DNA of 64,000 bases, taken from NCBI GenBank assembly GCA_014706295.1, contig JACSVZ010000002.1, forward strand, positions 57,559,617-57,623,616. The letters are read 5' to 3'. The position numbers were made by a program, and so were the translations under genes. Position 1 is the first letter of the stretch; every line of letters begins with the position of its first letter. Shown here piece by piece: positions 59,474-64,000 of this stretch. The notes beneath the pieces were generated by a model. It was not told the DNA's origin. It worked only from the letters and a program-made list of their open reading frames with translations, and ran no database searches. This DNA comes from Lycocorax pyrrhopterus obiensis (Eukaryota; Chordata; Aves; Passeriformes; Paradisaeidae).

Positions 59474-62367
59474 CTGAAGACAGAAAAAAAAAACAAACCT
59501 GTTACTTTTTTCTGTTCATGTAATTGCTCACTCCTCTCCATTTTACTACTCTGTCATGAAATATGCATCAGCAGAATGGATTAGCACCTACAGCTGCTCT
59601 CAGGCTCACCTAGAATTTTCTTTAGGAAGTAAAAATCACTGATCAAACTGGAATCTGAGAAGCAGAATTTCTGGTCGTGAGTTAAATAAACACACAGACA
59701 GATTAAACTTCATCCAACAGAAATATATAACCAAATTGTAAGCTGGATCAGTTCCAGTGAGGTTAATTTATTGCAGAAGACCTTTTGATCCCTGGAGATT
59801 AGACAGGTATTTTGGATAAATGACTGCAAGTGTTCATTGAGCTTTTGAGAGGAACACCATAGGTTCTAGTCAAGCCCTAGTAAAACAACAAGGTTCTCTG
59901 TCTGCATTGTCTCTCCAATCCAAAGTATCCAAGCAATTTTTAGAGCTACATAAAATTTAGTAAGATGCAAATGTACATAGATCCTTTCCTTGTAGGTCCT
60001 GTTTAGGCAAAATTTCTACAGCACAAAGACTGGCAGTGTCTGCATTCCCAGGCTTGCCTCCAACTGTGCAATGAAGCAGAGAACTCTTGTTTTTTCTGAT
60101 GGGAAATGATTTATTTGAGGATTTCATTGTCTCTAAGGAGTGAAGTGTATAAGATGGAAAGCAACTATACCTCTGATGGTGAGTAATCTGGAGGGTGTTG
60201 CCATCTCCATAAGAACAAAGTGAGGTTGCATTTTCTAAGTGTACTTGAAAATGTAACCACATATAAAACAGGAGGTATGTAGAGTTTGCAAAATTGTCTT
60301 AAAATGCACTCACCTGAATCTTTCCCTGCACTCCAGTACTATCCATCCGGCTGGCAACATTCACAGTGTTCCCCCAGATATCATACTGTGGTCTTCTGGC
60401 TCCAATGACTCCCGCCACTACAGGCCCAACATTAATACCTAAAATTAAACAATGAGTTTGGTTTTCACTACAGCTTATTATCCAAGGGAAACATGAATCC
60501 TGCAAAACAGATTTGACACAAGTGTCTTAGAATTTTTTTTTGGTAATAGGGTAATACATGTTAACATCATAAAGCCAAGTCAGGGGAGGTTTAGGTTAGA
60601 CGTCAGGAAAAAGTTTTTCACCCAAAGGATGATGCAGCACTGGAGCAGGCTGTCCAGGGAAATGGTCACAGCAACAAGCCTGACAGAATTCAAGAAGCAT
60701 TCGGACAATGCTCTCAGGCACGTGGTGTGTCTCTTGGGCTGTCCTGTGCAGGGCCAGGAGCTGGGCTTGATCTTGATGGGTCCCTTACATGTTCTATGAT
60801 TCCTTGGCATATTCTATGATTCTATGATTAAATTGATACCAAGTGGACTTCTGCATTTGTAAAAGGCTTATAAACACAACAAAGACATTCCTTGAGATAC
60901 CTTACTGGAAATGCAATATGATAGAAAACATAAAAATTTGATTCTTCTGTGGATTTTGTTTGTCTAAAGAAAAGAAGAAAAACAGTGGTAGTGCAGAGTT
61001 TAGTTGAAAATGGGACAAACTGTTAAAGATCTTTAATTGTTTTCTACCACTTCCACTGCAGTTGCACATATAAAGCCTTTTAACGGAGGTTTTCCAAGTG
61101 GAACAGAAATAATGGCCTGGAATACACAAGGATTGAGGTAAGGGAAGCGTGTCAAGTTGGTTGTTAACTAGACAACTCAGATCCCAGAGACACTGGAAGA
61201 AGACAAAAGTATCTGAAAATGGCTCAAGCATATTTTTTTGGAAAATGCAGAGCTCAATTCTACATTTCTGACTGATTTCAACACCTTGTTTGGAAGATAA
61301 AAGAGCACCCTGAAGAGCTGCAGATACTAAACCCTGCATGAGATTCTGTGCAAGGCCTTTCCTAAGTAATTTATGCAGAAAAATGAAGGTTAGATATCTG
61401 ATCCTTTGTGAACCTGGAAAGACAAGTTAGAGTTCAAAGAGAATTTGGTGTTTATAATTATTAGGATGTATAGGAGGTCAAAGATGTCTAACTCTCCTAT
61501 TGCTGCCTTTGGTCTTTCTCAATCTTCCACTGCTAGAAACCTCAGTTTTCCCCTTGTCCAGCTCATTCTCACAAGTCAGCCATGAAAATATACAGAGGAA
61601 GAAGCTGGAGAAAACGATCAGTGTTAGAATATGCAATAAAATGAGAACAGCAGTGGAAGTACCACTGGAGAGGAGCAGTATACATGAAGAAAGGGAAGCA
61701 GGGAACTTGATCTCTAAGAAGGCTGAAAGGACTCTGAGTGGTAAGACATGTAATAACATGTAAAGGATTGCATGGAAAGGGTTGTGTTGTCCTCAAAACC
61801 AGAGGATTTGATTTGTTGGAGAAAACAGGACTGGTTAAGGTGATTTGGCATCTGTGGACAAAAAGCTCCCACTGCACTTTTAATGCCAACAAAGCTTTTG
61901 CAGATGCAACTTAATATGGTAAGACTCAATTTTCAGCAGCTTAGCAATGCAAAGCAGTGTAAGCCACAAGACTGGGTACACTCATAATACTGCATAAAAT
62001 TAATGGTGCAGTTTCCTTTTAGGGGTGCATAGATTAAGTAAACACACTGGAATTGGAGGCAATTACAATTTCTTAATACTAATGCACACCATCCAGACTG
62101 CTGACCTTCTACAGGGATGTGACTCTCTCACTAATGGAGAATTTTCAGTTTTAATCATGAGTGCAGGACAGGTAATCCTTTGCTGACAGCACAGGAAAAA
62201 CCAATGAAAAACAATCTTTTGCTTGTGTGATAGTTGTAGAAACGTGACTTACCAACTCGTAGGACAAAGTCATTGTAAGACTGGTAGTTGATTTCATCAA
62301 GAACGTCAAACATCTCTATTGCAAAATCTGCCAGTGTACTCAGATGGGAATAAATTGATTTTTTAGC
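59135..62367 (-). CDS. ADCY1: ADCY1, last three coding exons
   Basis: This is the C-terminus of adenylyl cyclase type 1, the membrane enzyme that makes cyclic AMP from ATP and is stimulated by calcium/calmodulin, mainly in neurons. Exons 62367-62253, 60438-60314 and 59473-59135 join as 192 residues in phases 1 and 0. They carry the second half of the C2 catalytic domain: [23 protein letters not shown], then [32 protein letters not shown] and [15 protein letters not shown]. The aspartate of QYD (adenine recognition) and the asparagine and arginine of NVASR (transition state) are intact, as is the lysine of KGKGEM that contacts ATP phosphate. The tail after LEG is divergent from human but ends in KEA. 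The upstream exons, encoding the membrane domains and C1, lie beyond the right edge. Confidence 0.97.
59474..60313 (-). other. ADCY1: ADCY1 penultimate-to-last intron
   Basis: An 840-bp intron with GT-AG ends and no other recognisable element. Confidence 0.9.
60314..60438 (-). CDS. ADCY1: ADCY1 second-from-last exon
   Basis: The exon is 125 nt, from the acceptor TTAATTTTAG to the donor GTGAGT. It holds the core catalytic residues: D in QYDIWG, then N and R in VNVASR. It is essentially identical to the human segment as I know it. Confidence 0.97.
60439..62252 (-). other. ADCY1: ADCY1 intron with a CR1 insertion
   Basis: A 1.8 kb intron between the two catalytic exons. It contains the CR1 copy at 60583-60829 and otherwise unique sequence. 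Confidence 0.9.
60583..60829 (+). mobile_element. CR1 LINE 3' end with intact tail
   Basis: The run GGGGAGGTTTAGGTTAGACG, AGGAAAAAGTTTTTCACCC, GCAGCACTGGAGCAGGCTG and CCAGGGAAATGGTCACAGC is the CR1 3' region. It ends in the tail repeats ATTCTATGATTCTATGATT. Plus orientation, antisense to ADCY1. Confidence 0.95.
62253..62367 (-). CDS. ADCY1: ADCY1 third-from-last exon
   Basis: The exon is 115 nt, from the acceptor TTTCTAG to the donor GTAAGT. It encodes [19 protein letters not shown] and the [15 protein letters not shown] segment, and ends in phase 1. Confidence 0.96.
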
Positions 62368-64000
62368 CTAGAAACAAAATAGTGTTGAACATTAGATTTG
62401 TATGGTACTGAGATGCAGGTTAAATACCAAAGTGAAAAATAATGAGAAGCTCAAACAGATGGCTTAGGAAAAGAATCTAACCGATTTTTCTGTTTGTGAA
62501 AGGAAACTTTTCATGGTAGCTACAACACATGCATTCTTTTTTTCTGCTGTTTTTTTCTTCTCTCTCTCCTTTTGATTTCTGGGAAGAATGGAATGCAAAG
62601 TTCCCGTGGTAAAGTGGTTCTGTTGCTAGAGAGCTACAGATGTTTGTTTTGAGTGTGGCACGCAATATAACCTGCTTTCTTACAAAACTACTTTGCCTGA
62701 GGATTATTAATAACTATAGTTTCTGTCCTCTTCACCCTTTGGGGCTTTTGCTAGCTCCCAGCTCCCATGGAGTGCATGCTGTTCCCATTGACAAAATTCC
62801 TGTTAGGTTTAATCCTGCAAGATGCAGAACACCCCGATGTTCTTCCTTTCCAGGCAAGTTGAAGGGAGTTGTTATCAAATGTATCTAAATGAACCAAAGC
62901 AAAAAGCCCAAAAGAGACCAAGTGAAATGGTGAAGTATTAACTCGCAAATAAAACCCCAAACATGAGAAAATAATTTTTACAACTTCAGTCTAATTAAAC
63001 TGTGCAACTAATTTTCAGAGGATATTGTTGATTCCAAAACTTAGCAAGATTCTAACATAATTCTCAAGATCATGAAAGAAATATTTGCTACAAAGTAGTA
63101 AAAACCTAAGCAGCATATTATTAGAAAGTGGAAAAGTGAGGTTTGCATATTTGTTCTGTAACTCATGCCCTCCCGCCAGGATCTAACTTTGGTTAGTCAA
63201 AGACAGGTTACTAGAATAAACCTTTGACTCAACTCAGTATGATTGCTCTTATCTTCTGCTCTTATTTGAATAAGAAATATGAATTTTCGAATGGATTTGC
63301 AAAGTGAAAGTGGGCTAAAGGTAGGATATGGTGAAAGAAATGCAGGGTCAGTGGCAGCTTCAGTAGGGTGTTACACAACAGGTCTGTGCAAGCTGGCATG
63401 AGATGAAAGCTTGCCGAGTTTCTGCCATAATAGCGAGATTTTATAAATTCAGCACTTAACAGTGGCTGAAAAACCTGAGAAACAGGATGCTATTCGCTTT
63501 ATTCACCTCAGTTTGAAAGGGTTGCTTCATGTGGCTAGGAAATTTACAAAAAATTATGAAAGTCATCCTTGTTCCAGTCCCAGTTTTTGGGAAGGATATT
63601 TTTATTTACCTGCCTAGATGTCAGGCATTCTGCTTCTTGCAATGCGAACTAGCTAGCTCTACTCTTTTCCAGAATCACCAAAACAAAGCTTAAAGAGCTC
63701 ATGGATACATTTCCAACAGAGAAGAAAAAAATATTCAGTTTCTGGAGCAGAGAGGGAGTAGTGCATAGTTTTACTTGATTTCTAATCTTCTTTATGTTTT
63801 CTATCTTCCATTTCTTTGCTGTCTGGTGAATGCTCTGTTTTCCTGCAATGCCCTTCAGGGCTGTAGGAGAAAGGACTGGTGACAATTACTGAGTGCACTG
63901 CAGGTGACAGATGCCTCTCAATAGGATTAGGGCAAACCCTTTTGAACCTCCACTGAAGAACACCACAAAGTTAGGACCCTGGTGAAGTCAGGATCCTCGT
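62368..64000 (-). other. ADCY1: ADCY1 intron (partial)
   Basis: This is intron sequence upstream of the exon ending at 62367. I looked for the preceding C2-domain exon (IKTIGSTYM region) and did not find it before the window edge. Confidence 0.8.

Noticed and set aside
60580..60810. 76-codon minus-strand frame
   Set aside because: It is the reverse strand of a CR1 copy in an ADCY1 intron.
1..64000. CRISPR arrays, operons, tRNA or rRNA genes
   Set aside because: No regularly spaced direct repeats with unique spacers and no RNA gene pattern were seen; the sequence is an intron-containing vertebrate genome.

Overview
The window looks like a stretch of bird autosome, probably songbird. The evidence is four vertebrate genes in the order known from the human ADCY1-IGFBP1-IGFBP3 neighbourhood, several CR1 retrotransposon 3' ends (one still carrying the ATTCTATGATTCTATGATT tail), a solo retroviral LTR, compact introns and low repeat density. 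The lineage is inferred; no database was searched.

Layout. (1) 1-7505, plus strand: the 3' end of IGFBP3, with exon 3 (440-559), a 6.2 kb intron, the last coding exon (6740-6865) and a 3'UTR ending near 7505. Exons 1 and 2 lie outside to the left. (2) 7506-17125: intergenic, with a CR1 fragment and an (ATT)n microsatellite. (3) 17125-23290, minus strand: the complete four-exon IGFBP1 gene (273 aa predicted) with a CpG island, TATA box and HNF1-like site. IGFBP3 and IGFBP1 are tail to tail. (4) 23353-36830: intergenic, with a poly(G) tract and a 1000-bp solo LTR flanked by a perfect 5-bp target duplication. (5) 36830-38443, minus strand: a small two-coding-exon gene that I identify as the bird orthologue of CCDC201, from its conserved C-terminus and internal motifs. 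(6) 38464-48710: mostly featureless, with a CR1 copy. (7) 48710-64000, minus strand: the last three coding exons of ADCY1 (192 C-terminal residues, the second half of the C2 catalytic domain), followed by a possible very long 3'UTR.

Function. IGFBP1 and IGFBP3 encode secreted carriers of insulin-like growth factors. ADCY1 is the calcium/calmodulin-stimulated neuronal adenylyl cyclase. CCDC201 is a poorly characterised gene linked in humans to ovarian function. The genes are neighbours by conserved synteny, not by operon-like cooperation.

I found no CRISPR array, bacterial element or clearly new molecular system. The observations most worth following are the avian CCDC201 gene model, the KGD tripeptide of IGFBP1 where the human protein has RGD, the conserved IGFBP1 promoter core, and the intact solo LTR with an internal 46-bp repeat. 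Most open reading frames elsewhere are chance or antisense shadows.
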